Part shown: piece after piece, positions 54,244 to 63,177 of the stretch
Layout of the letters: the number at the start of each line of letters is the position of its first letter
Numbering within the stretch: the stretch's first letter is position 1
From: Nitrospirales bacterium
GTDB lineage: Bacteria; Nitrospirota; Nitrospiria; Nitrospirales; UBA8639
Length of the DNA stretch: 64,000 nt
NCBI GenBank assembly: GCA_031315865.1
Contig: JALDRJ010000002.1
Span: forward strand, 248,001 to 312,000
Direction of reading: 5' to 3'
Made by a program: the position numbers and the translations under genes
The notes under the pieces: model-generated
Databases searched by the model: none
Told to the model about the DNA's origin: nothing
What the model saw: only the letters and a program-made list of their open reading frames with translations

Positions 54244-55497
54244 TTACCTCACTTTCACTCGACGAATTTTGTTTTCATTACGTTCACAGATATACAGAAA
54301 TCCATGAGAATCTAACGCCAGGCCAGCTGGAGAGTTTACGACAGCTTCAACAGCCAACCGACCGTCACCGTGTTTCAGCATCGTAGCATCTTCCTTCGCG
54401 ACAAACCGAGCGGCGCCACAACCTCCCATGTTTTTATCATCATACCCGCTATCCCCGTTGCCCGCGATCGTGGCAATCAGACCAGTCATCGCATCAACTT
54501 TTCTGACGCGATGATTCATCGAGTCGGCGATATACACATTTCCCTCGTCATCCGCCACCGCACCCTCTGGAACATTGAGCATAGATTTCACGGCAAGTTT
54601 ATCATCACCATCATATCCGTATCGACACACGCCTGCGATGGTTGTCACCACGCCTGTTTTGTGATCCATGCGACGAATTCGGTTGGTGCCTTTATCAGTG
54701 ATCAACAAATCACCATTCTTAAACACATCCAAACTGACGATGTCGTAAAACCGACATTCCAGAGCTGGCTTTCCATCATCCCAGTATGGGGTCAGGTCCA
54801 GTCCGTCGGAACATTGTGGCCGCAGCCATCCTTGATCATCGCTAAAGTCTATCCCGATCGCGTCTCCTGACAGCACAATAAGATTTTGCGCAGTCAAAGG
54901 ACTGACACGCTCATCATCTTCATCCGTCCAAATTCCCCCGATGGTCGTTAGGAGCCCAGTTCGCGGGTCATACTTTCTAATTCGGTGGGCCTGCGTATCG
55001 GCAATGTATAAGTTGTCATCCTGGTCAAACACGATTGACGCCGGATACGTTAAATTGACCTCTAATGCGGGTCCGTCTCCATTAAACCCCCACTGACCCG
55101 TCCCTACGATCGTCGTAATGACCCCCGTCTCTCGATCAATTTTTCGGATTCGACTGCTACCAGAGTCACAAATATAGACATGATTCTCGGAATCACATGC
55201 GACATCAAGGGGTAGATAGAGCCCAGCCTCTCCGCACGGCCCATAATCTCCGCTGTAACACGTCTCTCCATTCCCAGAAAAATTATGAAGCCGCCCCGTT
55301 TCAAGGTCTACTCTTCGCACACGATCAGACCCACATTCGGCAATGTACAAAAACTGCTCGTCACGATCCAACGTGACATGGTTCGGTAGGGGAATGCCTG
55401 CCTTAATCGCTCGTTTTCCATCCCCTGTACTCCGAGACTTTCCGTTACCGGCAAATGTCTCAATCACTCCAGGCTCAATCGTCGTTTCAGTACTCAT
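54244..55497 (-). CDS. NHL-repeat beta-propeller protein
   Basis: This 417-residue protein contains at least six NHL repeats, each with a V-x-x-D-x-x-x-N-x-Y-I-x-D-x-x-x-x-R-I-R pattern (for example HVYICDSGSSRIRKIDRETG, LYIADTQAHRIRKYDPRTG, VYIADSMNHRVRKVDAMTG). These fold as a six-bladed propeller for protein binding. No signal peptide is visible at the chosen start (ATG 55497, GAGG upstream), so a cytosolic or non-classical location is possible. Downstream is the NxrC-like gene (47 bases), upstream TatA (79 bases). It is probably an assembly or scaffold protein, not an enzyme. Confidence 0.85.
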   Translation of the reverse strand: MSTETTIEPGVIETFAGNGKSRSTGDGKRAIKAGIPLPNHVTLDRDEQFLYIAECGSDRVRRVDLETGRLHNFSGNGETCYSGDYGPCGEAGLYLPLDVACDSENHVYICDSGSSRIRKIDRETGVITTIVGTGQWGFNGDGPALEVNLTYPASIVFDQDDNLYIADTQAHRIRKYDPRTGLLTTIGGIWTDEDDERVSPLTAQNLIVLSGDAIGIDFSDDQGWLRPQCSDGLDLTPYWDDGKPALECRFYDIVSLDVFKNGDLLITDKGTNRIRRMDHKTGVVTTIAGVCRYGYDGDDKLAVKSMLNVPEGAVADDEGNVYIADSMNHRVRKVDAMTGLIATIAGNGDSGYDDKNMGGCGAARFVAKEDATMLKHGDGRLAVEAVVNSPAGLALDSHGFLYICERNENKIRRVKVR

Positions 55498-55582
55498 AAT
55501 CATGACCTCGTACGCATTCTTCTATTACGTTCATGGCTCGAAGAACATTAGGAGGAATATTTCTCTTGCTTCCCAATATTCG

Positions 55583-55897
55583 TTAGGCCTTCGAAACAGA
55601 GGCAGCTTGGATATTAGAACCATTATCAACCCCTGTCGCAGGCGGTGGGGACGGCACTTCTGGCACGACGGATTGTTGATGAGGAATTTGAGCTGGATCG
55701 GCTGAGTCCATATTCGCCTGCTGATTGGCCGCTTGAAACTCTGCGTCCATGGCCTCTGCTTCATGAATAGACTTCTTAAATCCCTTGATCGCCTTGCCGA
55801 CCCCCTCACCTAACTGAGGCAACTTTCCCGCACCAAAAATTATCAAGACGATCATTAAAATCAGGATCAGCTCAGTAAATCCAATGCTTCCAAACAT
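55583..55897 (-). CDS. tatA: Twin-arginine translocase TatA subunit
   Basis: This 104-residue protein has one N-terminal transmembrane helix ([26 protein letters not shown]) and an amphipathic helix ([19 protein letters not shown]), the invariant TatA layout, followed by a Pro/Gln-rich tail. GAGGAG stands directly before the ATG. TatA forms the pore for folded, cofactor-loaded proteins. A single tatA with no tatC nearby suggests a dedicated or auxiliary subunit for redox proteins; the polyferredoxin at 62498 has a Tat-type RRNFIRQ. Confidence 0.92.
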   Translation of the reverse strand: MFGSIGFTELILILMIVLIIFGAGKLPQLGEGVGKAIKGFKKSIHEAEAMDAEFQAANQQANMDSADPAQIPHQQSVVPEVPSPPPATGVDNGSNIQAASVSKA

Positions 55898-55939
55898 GGC
55901 GCTCTCCTCCTCGCTATCTATGGGTGAGTATTCCTCTCT

Positions 55940-56752
55940 CTATGATTTCCCGGACTCCCTTGAACGTTTTGAGAATCGCTCTTTTAATCTATTTCTCGTC
56001 TCTTCTGCCTGTTCAAACATTTTGCATTTTTCATAGGTATTAATAAGATTGTAGTACGCGAGAGGTTCGTCTGGGTTATTTTCTACGGCATCTTCTATGA
56101 CCTTGAGCGCCATATCAGGCTTTTTAATGTTGAGCGCCATTTCCATAAGTTTATAACTACACTCCAGATGACTCGGGTCAAATTCCAATACTTTTGCGTA
56201 AGCCTGCATAGCCATATCAAGCGTATTGAGGTCTGAGACTTGAGGGTTGTCGAGTTGCTCATAGACCCCCGCAAGATTATACCATGCGATCGGATCTTCT
56301 GGGGTAAGCTCAATCAAGCGTTCAAAGTAGTCTTTTGCCGCTTTATAATCACCTTTTTCACTACATAACCGTCCAAGATTAAACAGGGCGAGCACATCAT
56401 ATTTATTGAGTTCCAGGGCCCGTTCGAATTGAGAAGAGGCATCGTCAGCCATTCCCTTGGTCCCATAGATCGTGCCGAGGTTCGAATAATACATCGCCAG
56501 GGATCGGTCCATTTCAACCTTTAAGCCTTCCGCCATTTCGATTGACTTTTTCACCTCCGTTAATGCCTCGTCCAATCGTCCTTTATTGAAGTACAGTTCT
56601 CCCAATCGACATCGAGCCTGAAAGTCATCAGGCTCTTGCGTGAGCAATTTTTCTAATTCGACGATTTCTTCTTCCGGATTCAATGGTCTTTCATCGTCTG
56701 CCGGTACGACCGTTGATTCTTCTGATTGCCTTAGTATAGTCTGGTCTTCCAT
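55940..56752 (-). CDS. TPR-repeat protein
   Basis: This 270-residue soluble protein is built from about six tetratricopeptide repeats (for example ARCRLGELYFNKGRLDEALTEVKKSI, YYSNLGTIYGTKGMADDASSQFERALEL and AWYNLAGVYEQLDNPQ). TPR arrays bind partner proteins and are common in assembly factors. The N-terminal 30 residues are acidic and probably disordered. It ends 42 bases before TatA and starts 14 bases after the polytopic protein, so it belongs to the nine-gene operon. A chaperone or assembly role for the cytochromes is an inference from context. Confidence 0.9.
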   Translation of the reverse strand: MEDQTILRQSEESTVVPADDERPLNPEEEIVELEKLLTQEPDDFQARCRLGELYFNKGRLDEALTEVKKSIEMAEGLKVEMDRSLAMYYSNLGTIYGTKGMADDASSQFERALELNKYDVLALFNLGRLCSEKGDYKAAKDYFERLIELTPEDPIAWYNLAGVYEQLDNPQVSDLNTLDMAMQAYAKVLEFDPSHLECSYKLMEMALNIKKPDMALKVIEDAVENNPDEPLAYYNLINTYEKCKMFEQAEETRNRLKERFSKRSRESGKS

Positions 56753-56766
56753 AATTCTGTTCTTTC

Positions 56767-57891
56767 TTATGGTGTGGGCCCGTAGGCGGGCGTCGCTGGT
56801 TGATAAATCATTTTTTCAGAAACTTTTCCTCGAAGCTTTCCAAGCGTCCCACGTTTATCGATGGTTAAGAGCATGAGTCCCAACATAACCATGAGCGTCA
56901 GATGGGATAATTGCAAGGCATAACCAGCCATAAACATCAACCCCAATCCATACCCTGCCAATCTACCAATCATGACTAATTTAATGACTGTATAGGCCCA
57001 GCAAATGAACCCTGCCATGTAGAATGCAAAGGGAAGATAGAATGTGTACCCCATGCCCATTTGAAAGACCCACCCGATTCCTTCTCCAGCTTTCCGTATA
57101 TCTTCAGCGGCCTTCAGGCTATAAAGCGACACAAAATAATCCATAAATAGCAGAAGAAAAAATACCACTCCCCCACTCGTAACAAGTGTCAATCCCCATT
57201 TTCGTTGTTGCTTATTCTTCGTGAAGAATGAAGTACTGCCGTAAGCCCAAAATACCAGTATGCTCGACGCAACCATCAGCGCCTCGCCTAATCTATTAAT
57301 TTCATGAACCAAGGGAGGGGCCGTGACAAAGCCAAGGAGTCCATAGCTTGTCGTGAGTGTTTGGTAATAAATCCATCCACATATTCCTAGGAAAAAACAC
57401 CCGATCGCTAAACGCTGAGTACGCAATTTATGCGACGCGAAATACTCGAGCATAAGGAACACAAGAAGAACGAGAGAAATGATATTGTATACCACTGCAC
57501 CCAACATTGCTGGAGGAAAAAGAAGATACGCAAACGTAACGACAACGAGAAGACTCATCAGTGGAATCACAATTTTGTCATAAGAGCCCTTCCACACCGT
57601 TGAGGTCATTTTGTAGTACATCAAGATAAAAATAAGGAGAAACGCCAGGATGGACGTGACATTCAACAGCATAAACCCTAAAGATGACAGTCCGCGAAAG
57701 GCTATTCGCACGGCTTCATATTTTTCAGCAAGCTTGCTGAGATGCATCCCTAAACGAGACACCAAGCGATACAGGACGAGCTCTAAAAACGCTGAAAGAA
57801 GAAGACACTTTAGGGCATACTCAAACAACACCCCTTGCTCTTGCACTTTTTCTGTGGCAGGAGCAGCAGGTTCTAAGATCTTTTCACTCAT
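56767..57891 (-). CDS. Polytopic membrane protein, function unknown
   Basis: This 374-residue protein has about ten transmembrane helices, beginning near GVLFEYALKCLLLSAFLELVLYRL. It lacks heme, Fe-S or CxxC motifs and does not match NrfD, NarI or cytochrome b by eye. Histidines are few (for example HLSKL, HEINRL, SHLTLM) and could at most support one heme pair. It is 14 bases before the TPR gene and 99 bases downstream of the radical SAM gene. A quinol-interacting or scaffolding membrane subunit would fit the operon, but nothing in the sequence proves it. Confidence 0.75.
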   Translation of the reverse strand: MSEKILEPAAPATEKVQEQGVLFEYALKCLLLSAFLELVLYRLVSRLGMHLSKLAEKYEAVRIAFRGLSSLGFMLLNVTSILAFLLIFILMYYKMTSTVWKGSYDKIVIPLMSLLVVVTFAYLLFPPAMLGAVVYNIISLVLLVFLMLEYFASHKLRTQRLAIGCFFLGICGWIYYQTLTTSYGLLGFVTAPPLVHEINRLGEALMVASSILVFWAYGSTSFFTKNKQQRKWGLTLVTSGGVVFFLLLFMDYFVSLYSLKAAEDIRKAGEGIGWVFQMGMGYTFYLPFAFYMAGFICWAYTVIKLVMIGRLAGYGLGLMFMAGYALQLSHLTLMVMLGLMLLTIDKRGTLGKLRGKVSEKMIYQPATPAYGPTP

Positions 57892-57990
57892 GACTTCTCG
57901 CATAGGACTTCCGCAAACACCGCTCTCGATTTATGCCTCATGGTCTCAAGCCTTTCACGGCGACAAAAACCAAGCGCCCACGTGCCTGAT

Positions 57991-59766
57991 TCAGGAGACT
58001 GAAGTGTGTTCTAGAACATTCTGTTTGTTCCTGCGTGCAATGTAGAGCAGACCATCTCCCATGGAATAGTTAAAGGGTAACTCACAGACAACTTCACTAA
58101 TTTTCTCGTACACATGCTGATACACCTTTTCGCATTGCTCTGGGGTCATACCCTGCTTCACCTCGTAAAAAAAGCCTAAACTTAAATCTTCAGCCGCTGG
58201 CCTCATTATACGTTGAATCCCGTAACCACCGGGATCGCTCATGATCGGCGCTTCTTTCTCGAGGTCAAACAAGCAGGGCTGGCAGGAGAATCCATAGGAG
58301 GAATTGAGCTTGCGGTTGTCCACGATAAAATTCATGGTTTCAAGTGCCTCTTCCTCGGTCTCTGTTGGGAATCCAACGATGACATAGCAATGCACCGCAA
58401 TACCAAGATCAACACAATCTGAACAAATTCGATTCACACTTTCTTGGGTAATGCCTTTGACCATAAAATCCATCATGCGAGCGTTATAAGTCTCCAGGCC
58501 AAATACGATCTTTTGACATCCAGCCTCTTTCATCAATCCCAATAACTCTCGAGACAGGTTTTTTTCAAACCTCAGCTCAGCCGTCCATTGTAGATCCAAG
58601 CCACGATTGAGCATCTCTTTACAGAGCCGACGGGTGGGAGATAAAGCCAAGCATTCATCGGTAAAGAAAAAATAGGGCGTTTGATAAGTTTTTGACAGTG
58701 CTTCAAGTTCGTCTACAACCTTGATTGGATCTTTCTGTCGGAAGTTCTGATGATCAAGAGTTAAGGCGCAGAACGCACAGTCTTTATAGTAGCAACCTCG
58801 GGAAAACTGAACCGGCAATACTGTGTGAGGCGCAAGGTATTTATCCAGAGGAAATCCGTCATAGTTTGGAGCGGAATGCTGTGCAAGATTTTCTGAGTAG
58901 AAGGGTTGATTGACCGTAATTTTTCCATCCTGCCGATAAATAAGGTTGGGAACTTTACGAAAATCTTTCTTACCCTCCAACTGATTGATTAATTCCAAAA
59001 ATGCGGTTTCTCCCTCAAATACGATAAAATCGTCCGTGACTTCAAAGAGTCGTTCACATCGACGTAAGTTATCGACCAATCGGGTAAAGATGCTACCACC
59101 GACAGTCACATGAATGTCAGGATTGGCTTCTTTAATCAATCGACAAAGAGTCAAACCCGGAATTATCTGGGAGGTGGCGGTAATAGACACCCCGATTAAA
59201 CCGGGTTGTTCGTCGACGATGGAAGACAGGAAATAATTTCGGTATAGATCGATGTATGGATTCTGGGTTTCATCGCGTACAGCTTTCATGATGTCTCGCG
59301 ATGAATAGATTGAATAGGAAAGTTGGTTATCGACGACCGTGATCCTGGTCGGAAAGTACAAAGAGGAAACAACTTCTAGCCAACGATCTATCAAGAACAA
59401 GCATTCCCGATAACGATCTATATCAAAAAACTCTTCACTCCTTAACGAGATTTTTGCAGGCTCTATCTGCTCGATCAAATAAGGGAAACGGTCTAGAGCC
59501 TCCAGCACTCTGGCGTAATGTTCTTTACTACCCGGACCTTCGTCCCCGCTCATCGAACGCTCTAATTGTTTTCCAAGATCGACAAGCTTTTGATAGACCT
59601 CGAGTCCATAGGTTTTCGTCAGGATCGTATCGAGCAACTCGATGTTTAAGTCTCTCTGGGATTTATCCCTTACTCCTGCCTGATCCAGGAAAGAGGTCAA
59701 ACATGGAAGGCTAAGGTATGGTTGGGACGGATGCCAACTAGGAGGGAAAACAAGAGAAACCTTCAC
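57991..59766 (-). CDS. B12-binding-type radical SAM enzyme
   Basis: This 591-residue protein has an N-terminal B12-like Rossmann region (~165-240; SITATSQIIPGLTLCRLIKEAN, TVGGSIFTRL). The radical SAM core has C325, C330 and C333, arranged Cx4Cx2C (RGCYYKDCAFCAL) instead of the usual Cx3Cx2C. The remaining core helices are HQNFRQKDPIKVVDELEAL and IVFGLETYNARMMDFMVKG. Cx4Cx2C occurs in some B12-dependent radical SAM subgroups. The chemistry (methylation, rearrangement or cofactor building) is not readable. It is the first gene of the nine-gene operon, behind a promoter at 59838. Confidence 0.85.
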   Translation of the reverse strand: MKVSLVFPPSWHPSQPYLSLPCLTSFLDQAGVRDKSQRDLNIELLDTILTKTYGLEVYQKLVDLGKQLERSMSGDEGPGSKEHYARVLEALDRFPYLIEQIEPAKISLRSEEFFDIDRYRECLFLIDRWLEVVSSLYFPTRITVVDNQLSYSIYSSRDIMKAVRDETQNPYIDLYRNYFLSSIVDEQPGLIGVSITATSQIIPGLTLCRLIKEANPDIHVTVGGSIFTRLVDNLRRCERLFEVTDDFIVFEGETAFLELINQLEGKKDFRKVPNLIYRQDGKITVNQPFYSENLAQHSAPNYDGFPLDKYLAPHTVLPVQFSRGCYYKDCAFCALTLDHQNFRQKDPIKVVDELEALSKTYQTPYFFFTDECLALSPTRRLCKEMLNRGLDLQWTAELRFEKNLSRELLGLMKEAGCQKIVFGLETYNARMMDFMVKGITQESVNRICSDCVDLGIAVHCYVIVGFPTETEEEALETMNFIVDNRKLNSSYGFSCQPCLFDLEKEAPIMSDPGGYGIQRIMRPAAEDLSLGFFYEVKQGMTPEQCEKVYQHVYEKISEVVCELPFNYSMGDGLLYIARRNKQNVLEHTSVS

Positions 59767-59837
59767 AGATTTTTCTCCATATAGAGGTGCTACTGACAGT
59801 ATTTCCGCTGCCAGATTAACAACATAGATCCAATTTT

Positions 59838-59867
59838 CTTATACATGCCGCATAATGAATAATGCAA
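59838..59867 (-). promoter_or_regulatory. Sigma-70-like promoter of the nine-gene operon
   Basis: On the minus strand TTGCAT (59867-59862) and TATAAG (59843-59838) are separated by 18 bases. Transcription from ~59831 leaves a ~65-base leader before the radical SAM start at 59766. This is the only credible promoter-like element seen in the 59767-60079 spacer, which is otherwise AT-rich. Confidence 0.5.
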
Positions 59868-60079
59868 CTATTCCTAATCAGGGCAAACGTTACTCAATTA
59901 ATAGTGCTACACTAACATGAGACATAAGATGAAAGTAAACGATTATTACTATTACCTTAAAACGAACAAGTCCTACTGATTTAGAAAGTGATAATACAAC
60001 ACATACATTTAAAGATGGCTTAGACAATTTTCCTGAACTTGTCTGTTATTTTAAAAACTATAAAAGAAGTGTTTCAAAT

Positions 60080-60127
60080 AAAAAACCTCAGGCAACTTAC
60101 GTATTTTGCAAGCTGCCTGAGGTTTTT
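60080..60127 (-). terminator. Intrinsic terminator after nxrC
   Basis: AAAAAACCTCAGGCA (60080-60094) and TGCCTGAGGTTTTT (60114-60127) form a 9-base-pair GC-rich stem with A/T extensions and a ~19-base loop. On the minus strand it lies 53 bases downstream of the NxrC stop and is followed by U residues. It is symmetrical enough to act in both directions. Confidence 0.88.
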
Positions 60128-60179
60128 CTAAACCTTAAACTCTATGCTCAAAGAGTTTTAAAAATAAGCTTAAAACTCC

Positions 60180-61133
60180 TTATGGCATTTTGGCCGTAAA
60201 CCAGGTAGAGATTCCCTTCATGCCGTTTCGTTCGACATTCGAGCCATCCCACACAGCAAAGGCAACCGGAATGCTAGCCCCTGCCTTGAACTGCACATCG
60301 TTCGGGTCATTAGTCGTTAGACCTCGCTTCATCACAACGCGCCAGGTTGGCCCAGAACAGCAACCACCCTTAAGGGCTCCATAAGGTTCCCATAACCCGT
60401 TACCGACCACATCTTGGGACGCTTGCGTCGTCAGCGTGCTAAACCCATTTGCATTTAAGTCTTCAACAGAACTCTTCCGTAATGTTGGATCAGACATAAT
60501 GTTTCCTGACCAGATACCAGGATTGAATGGCCCTAAGCTCCGTCCAATCCGGTCTGGATAGGTCACGCCTCCAGCTGGTTCTTCGTAGTAAAAGTCCCAG
60601 GCAATGGATGGATACTGTTGATCCACATCCCACATTCCGGCAACTCCAGCACCCATGTCGCGTTGCCATTCGGCATTCCAACGCCAGATGTTGACCGTCC
60701 CACCAGATTGCCCCATACATTGGAACGGAGGAGCCCCTGACGTTTGCACGGGAAACTGCACCGCCACTTGATCCCTGAAGTCTTGGGGACCAATGGTCGT
60801 GTTGTTCAAGGTTTGATCACTCCAGTTCGTCCACACACCGATCTCTTTCCCGTTAGTGGCCATCTTGACCATTACGGTTTTAACTGAAATGTTTGGGTGC
60901 ATCGGGGTGGTAATAGTTTGCCCGCTTAATGGAACCACGATACCAGGGACGGACTCCCATACAGGGTTGGCGGCATCCATTGGAATGGGGCCTTTGATCG
61001 ACCCGACCGGAATGGTGACTGGCTGAGAAACGGCTAGGGGTATTTGCCCCACCGTCAACAGTCCGCCTACCAAGACGGCCGAGAGAAGAACGCCAAACAC
61101 GAACCGATTGTTACGCGTCTGCACCACTCTCAT
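60180..61133 (-). CDS. nxrC: Nitrite oxidoreductase gamma subunit (heme b), NxrC
   Basis: This exported 317-residue protein of the ethylbenzene-dehydrogenase-gamma family has a Sec-type signal peptide (FVFGVLLSAVLVGGLLTVG). The heme-b domain has M140 in PFQCMGQSGGTVNIWRWNAEWQ and K269 in TWRVVMKRGL as candidate axial ligands, in the positions known for EbdH (Met/Lys). Terminal AFAVWDGSNVERNGMKGISTWF is typical. NxrC passes electrons from the catalytic A/B subunits toward cytochromes. AAAGGAGG stands before the ATG. The TorD-like chaperone gene follows upstream by 99 bases. NxrA and NxrB are not in the window. Confidence 0.88.
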   Translation of the reverse strand: MRVVQTRNNRFVFGVLLSAVLVGGLLTVGQIPLAVSQPVTIPVGSIKGPIPMDAANPVWESVPGIVVPLSGQTITTPMHPNISVKTVMVKMATNGKEIGVWTNWSDQTLNNTTIGPQDFRDQVAVQFPVQTSGAPPFQCMGQSGGTVNIWRWNAEWQRDMGAGVAGMWDVDQQYPSIAWDFYYEEPAGGVTYPDRIGRSLGPFNPGIWSGNIMSDPTLRKSSVEDLNANGFSTLTTQASQDVVGNGLWEPYGALKGGCCSGPTWRVVMKRGLTTNDPNDVQFKAGASIPVAFAVWDGSNVERNGMKGISTWFTAKMP

Positions 61134-61232
61134 AATGACGCATCCTCCTTTGATAAAAGATTAAAATCGAAAGGACTGCTCACTAACAAAATGTCCTGAA
61201 AGCAAAGATACATACTTAACCTCAAAACCTCC

Positions 61233-62189
61233 TTACTCTTTTTCTTGTTGGTCAACACCTTTTGCTTCTTTGTCAAGATAGGCTTGAGCACCCACCTCAT
61301 TCATTAAGAGGTCCAGTTCATTACCTTGATCCTGTGCACCGCATTCAAAGGTTTGGCCTTCTGGGCTTGCATAATTTGCTGGTCGATAGTCAGTTTCTGA
61401 ATAGGGTTGAGGAGTCACACCGAGATAAGCTACTTCAAAGGCTACCCAATCAGACGTAAAGTCAGCTAACGCCTTGTAAAAACCATAATCGGCTTTACGC
61501 TTTAACATTCCTGAAAAGAGTGGAACCCAACGACCAACATGCTCCTTAACAAATCTCTTTTCTGCATCAACAACAGTCTTTAACTTTTCAGGGCCATCAT
61601 GAATAAGCGCATACGACTCTTTATAGGAAAGGTAGTGTATAAATTCTAATTCGACGCTTAAATGATCAATTCGTTCATGAATATCATTAGAAAGCTGAAG
61701 GCCAAATGCATTATAAAAACCGGCAATATCCCCCATGGTGTAAGATTGACCAAACACGTGGTCGTTACCGAATAACGTTTCGTATGGCGGGCAATCTAAG
61801 GATATGACATTACTGAAAACACGACGGTGATCATCTCTCAGGTCTTGCAGGTTCCAATTAGCCCCTTCCGAATTTACCCACTCCTCAATTGCATCAAGAT
61901 GACTAACTATTGCATCAAGGCTTTCCTTACCCTCTGGACCGCCATGACCCTCTAGTGATTGATTCAGATTTTCTAACGCCGCCCTTCCATCTTCTACAAA
62001 TTCACCACTTTGAAGATAATCTAAGAATTCATCATCTTCAGGAAACAAATAACTCCATGACAAGAGTAGATAGAGTTTGCTTCGGGAAAGAGCACGCTCA
62101 ACTGCTGGAGCATCTTTAGGAGAAATTTGTGCTTGGCTCGCTACAGCCGAAGAACTTCCCCCGTTTGTATGTTCCTTGGTAAGTTCCAT
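61233..62189 (-). CDS. TorD-like chaperone for molybdoenzyme maturation
   Basis: This 318-residue cytosolic helical protein matches the TorD/DmsD/NarJ family, with RALSRSKLYLLLSWSYLFPEDDEFLDYL at the start of the domain (~30-60). The central motif EHVGRWVPLFSGMLKRKADYGFYKALADF is characteristic. The acidic tail is longer than usual. Members bind the signal peptide or apo form of molybdenum subunits until cofactor is inserted. It lies between nxrC and the promoter at 62301, so an Nxr-related client is likely. The ATG at 62189 with TAGGTGA upstream is preferred over a GTG nine bases earlier. Confidence 0.88.
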   Translation of the reverse strand: MELTKEHTNGGSSSAVASQAQISPKDAPAVERALSRSKLYLLLSWSYLFPEDDEFLDYLQSGEFVEDGRAALENLNQSLEGHGGPEGKESLDAIVSHLDAIEEWVNSEGANWNLQDLRDDHRRVFSNVISLDCPPYETLFGNDHVFGQSYTMGDIAGFYNAFGLQLSNDIHERIDHLSVELEFIHYLSYKESYALIHDGPEKLKTVVDAEKRFVKEHVGRWVPLFSGMLKRKADYGFYKALADFTSDWVAFEVAYLGVTPQPYSETDYRPANYASPEGQTFECGAQDQGNELDLLMNEVGAQAYLDKEAKGVDQQEKE

Positions 62190-62300
62190 GTCGTTCACCT
62201 ACAACCTTGTTGTCCTACATAACTAAAGATGGATGAAAAAAATTATTTTGCCCAAAAAAGACGAAACATCAACCATGCTTTACCCATGTAGAGGGGCATG

Positions 62301-62329
62301 ATGATAGGATAACTGGCTATTGAAGTCAA
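62301..62329 (-). promoter_or_regulatory. Sigma-70-like promoter for the torD-like and nxrC genes
   Basis: On the minus strand TTGACT (62329-62324) and TATCAT (62306-62301) are separated by exactly 17 bases, close to consensus. Transcription from ~62294 gives a ~105-base leader before the ATG at 62189. The rest of the 308-base spacer to 62497 shows nothing else recognisable. Confidence 0.65.
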
Positions 62330-62497
62330 GGGATATTTCGTCTTCGTTTTTCATTCGTCAAAACTTTGATAACATGTCATAAACATTGAAGAAAACCTAG
62401 TTTATTTTCACAGAAGAACATCAATGATACCATTAAATGCCTAGGTAAATTAACTCATTCAACTGTTAGACGTACCTCCTTTCTCAACCCATAACCA

Positions 62498-63124
62498 TTA
62501 CGGTGGAAGTAACCTAGAGGGGAAAACTCTGATTGCTACCCGATCATTAACCGCTTTACAAATTTGCTGACAAATGCCACATCCAACACAACGATCATCT
62601 CGAACGGACAGTTGCATAGATCCGAAATCCATAGCTATCGCCTGTTCAGGACATTTTGAGACGCAAGCATTACAACCATGGGCCGCTGTACAGTCCTGGT
62701 ACGACAGCCTCGCTATCCCCATTCGTACATCAGAGGCTCCGGACAGGGACAACAACGCCTCAGACTCACACGCTTCAATGCACGGAAAATCTTCACATAA
62801 CCGACAAGGATTCTCTTCAGCTATAATGACAGGAGTCTCATCAATCTTGTGATGACGAATGGCATCGAAAGGACAGGTGTCTATACAGTCGTCACACTTG
62901 GTACATCGATCGAGGAATTCCGATTCGTTTACAGCGCCAGGGGGGCGCAACCAGTCCTGTCGTTCCGTAATCACAGGAACCTCGGATACCTTAGCTGGAG
63001 CGTTGCTGTGTTTCATGTATTCCTGTACCGTCACCCCTAGCGATACCATGGATTGGCGAATAAAGTTTCGCCTTCCTAGCGAACGCTCATCACCTGACCT
63101 GGGATCTGATTTGGAAGTTTTCAT
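62498..63124 (-). CDS. Polyferredoxin with Tat-type signal (NapF/NapG-like)
   Basis: This 208-residue protein opens with a twin-arginine motif (LGRRNFIRQSMVSLGVTV), so it may be exported folded. Four 4Fe-4S cysteine clusters can be read: CTKCDDCIDTCP, CRLCEDFPCIEACE, CTAAHGCNACVSKCP and CVGCGICQQICK, each with the CxxCxxCxxxC form or a near variant. The layout fits NapF/NapG-type ferredoxins. In its neighbourhood it may shuttle electrons to or assist maturation of the Nxr system. The ATG at 63124 has no clear ribosome site; a TTG four codons earlier is an alternative. Confidence 0.85.
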   Translation of the reverse strand: MKTSKSDPRSGDERSLGRRNFIRQSMVSLGVTVQEYMKHSNAPAKVSEVPVITERQDWLRPPGAVNESEFLDRCTKCDDCIDTCPFDAIRHHKIDETPVIIAEENPCRLCEDFPCIEACESEALLSLSGASDVRMGIARLSYQDCTAAHGCNACVSKCPEQAIAMDFGSMQLSVRDDRCVGCGICQQICKAVNDRVAIRVFPSRLLPP

Positions 63125-63177
63125 ATCAGGACACAATAGATTTTCAATTAATCAAGTATGTATAAGATCTTCCCGCT

